NCBI GenBank assembly: GCA_963995505.1
Contig: OZ023181.1
Location: 9,415,721-9,479,720 of the forward strand
Direction: 5' to 3'
Source: Hypericum androsaemum
Taxonomy: Eukaryota > Streptophyta > Magnoliopsida > Malpighiales > Hypericaceae
DNA length: 64,000 bases
A program made the position numbers and the translations under genes. The notes beneath the pieces are model-generated. The model was not told the origin of the DNA, made no database searches, and worked only from the letters and a program-made list of their open reading frames with translations. Of the stretch, positions 62,990 through 64,000 are shown one piece after another. How positions within the stretch are numbered: position 1 is the stretch's first letter; every line of letters begins with the position of its first letter.

Positions 62990-64000
62990 TTAATGATTCA
63001 ATTTTTGGTGATTTGTCAGTTTATAGTAATTTCGATAGAGGAGATTCCACACCATATAGATTATAAATAAAACTATTATATCAATAAAATTCCACTTATA
63101 TAAAAAAGATTTTATTGTGACTCTTCTAAGTAACTTGGCTGATTTTTCTTTGGTCCGAAGATAGCGGGAGAGTGAAGACCATATTGATTGGCACCTCCTT
63201 GGAAAATGATCTGAACTTGATATAGCCCGTATCCAGGTCAACCATAACCTCCTTTCTCTTCTGGTTAGACACGCCATGACGAGAGAGTTCTTTGGTTTTC
63301 TCCTTGGGATGAACTTCGCTCTTGACTTGGGCACCCACTTGGAGATCAGCTTCTCCCTCAGATCACTAGATACCTTACTCGAACTCTCCTCAGAGCCCAT
63401 TGCAGCCTTATCCTTCTCCACCTTGGGGTCCCTGGTCTTCTCATGCCGACCTCTATCCAAAGTCGAACGGGTTTGAACTAGCTGGAGAGTGAAAAGAGAC
63501 ATATACTCCTCAAGTTGAGCCTTCTGGTCGGCCAATCGCCTCTCGAGATCCCTTGTAAACTACTTTTGGGCTTGGACCTTCCTCTCGAGATGCCACCTTT
63601 GGGTCTTGGTCAGGCCTCCTTGAGCCGGTGACTCTGATGAAGCTCTTCTAACCCCGAGCCGATGGAAGATGTTTTGACGTGGGTTAGCTCCATCTCAAAC
63701 ATCCACCTTAACACGATGGCAGTAAACCTTCTATTTATCCTCCATGACCTTAGGATGGAAGTACTTCATTGTCCTCGGATGGCGGTCAGCTTGTCGCCCA
63801 TCTTACCCCAGGTCTAGCTTGCCTCCCAAATCTGCCTTACCCCCCGAGTTTCTCCCTCAGGTCTCTTTGGGGAGTTCATCTTCTCTTGGGGCCAAATTCC
63901 TTCCGATTCCTCCTTACACTCACCATGGTGATAGGTGCGTCGAACGGTGCTGTGGGTTGTTCGTTGGGGAACCTTAGACGACCATCTCTGACCGCCTGCT
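62990..64000 (-). pseudogene. Retroelement gag-like remnant at the right edge
   Basis: On the minus strand a frame at 63535-63276 reads LADQKAQLEEYMSLFTLQLV, KTRDPKVEKDKAAMGSEE and SSDLREKLISKWVPKSRAKF. A shifted frame at 63338-63126 reads RHGVSNQKRKEVMVDLDTGY and FSKEVPINMVFTLPLSSDQ. Charged coiled-coil-like sequence followed by a PINMVFTLP-like segment resembles gag-protease regions of plant Gypsy elements. Between the two frames is at least one frameshift. Further upstream (63560-64000) only broken frames are seen, and the element may continue beyond the window. Confidence 0.45.

Overview
This is nuclear DNA of a flowering plant, most likely a eudicot. It has GC-rich, intron-split genes in AT-rich, transposon-filled surroundings, GT-AG introns, plant-type calcium-dependent kinase and inositol-phosphate synthase genes, and LTR, LINE-type and Mutator-like (MULE) elements. 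I cannot name the species.

Only three genes look intact, all on the + strand. They are a tRNA (guanine-N7)-methyltransferase of the TRM8/METTL1 family (CDS 1935-2693, with a 5'UTR intron), a ten-exon myo-inositol-1-phosphate synthase (36244-38817, 511 codons) with G-box/ABRE motifs upstream, and a seven-exon calcium-dependent protein kinase (58995-61376, 591 codons). The kinase has a 23-codon upstream ORF whose TGA overlaps the main ATG as TGATG.

Nearly everything else is transposon. Layout: 118-1431 MULE with long inverted ends and a fragment resembling an ARMADILLO-REPEAT-ONLY gene; 5670-8406 (-) poly(A)-tailed DUF4283/zinc-knuckle retrocopy split by a minisatellite; 8461-11837 truncated Copia element (LTR, primer site, long leader, start of gag); 12238-20853 large MULE with a decayed FAR1-type transposase (+) and a decayed ULP1-type protease gene (-), convergent, bounded by a near-perfect 9-bp target duplication; 22.98 kb LTR end plus primer site; 24138-25313 and 25776-27488 two related Pack-MULEs with exact 9-bp target duplications; 27597-34748 Copia element with 319-bp LTRs, itself split by a third related MULE (30406-32092); 40145-49469 a second transposase-plus-ULP1 MULE, reversed relative to the first; 52963-58321 an LTR element with another, internally deleted Copia element (54631-57330) nested in it; 62990 to the right edge, a retroelement gag-like remnant.

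The most unusual content is the pair of two-gene MULEs. Both place a FAR1-like transposase tail-to-tail with a ULP1-like protease gene, and both are filled with ~20-23-bp tandem repeats around a TGGTTTG core. In the first these repeats occupy the transposase introns and the spacer; in the second they lie mainly in the spacer and beside the transposase start. Every transposon gene inspected carries stops, frameshifts or deletions, so the elements look inactive, but their boundaries are readable. Boundaries and exon coordinates were read by eye from splice signals, repeats and reading frames; no alignments were run.
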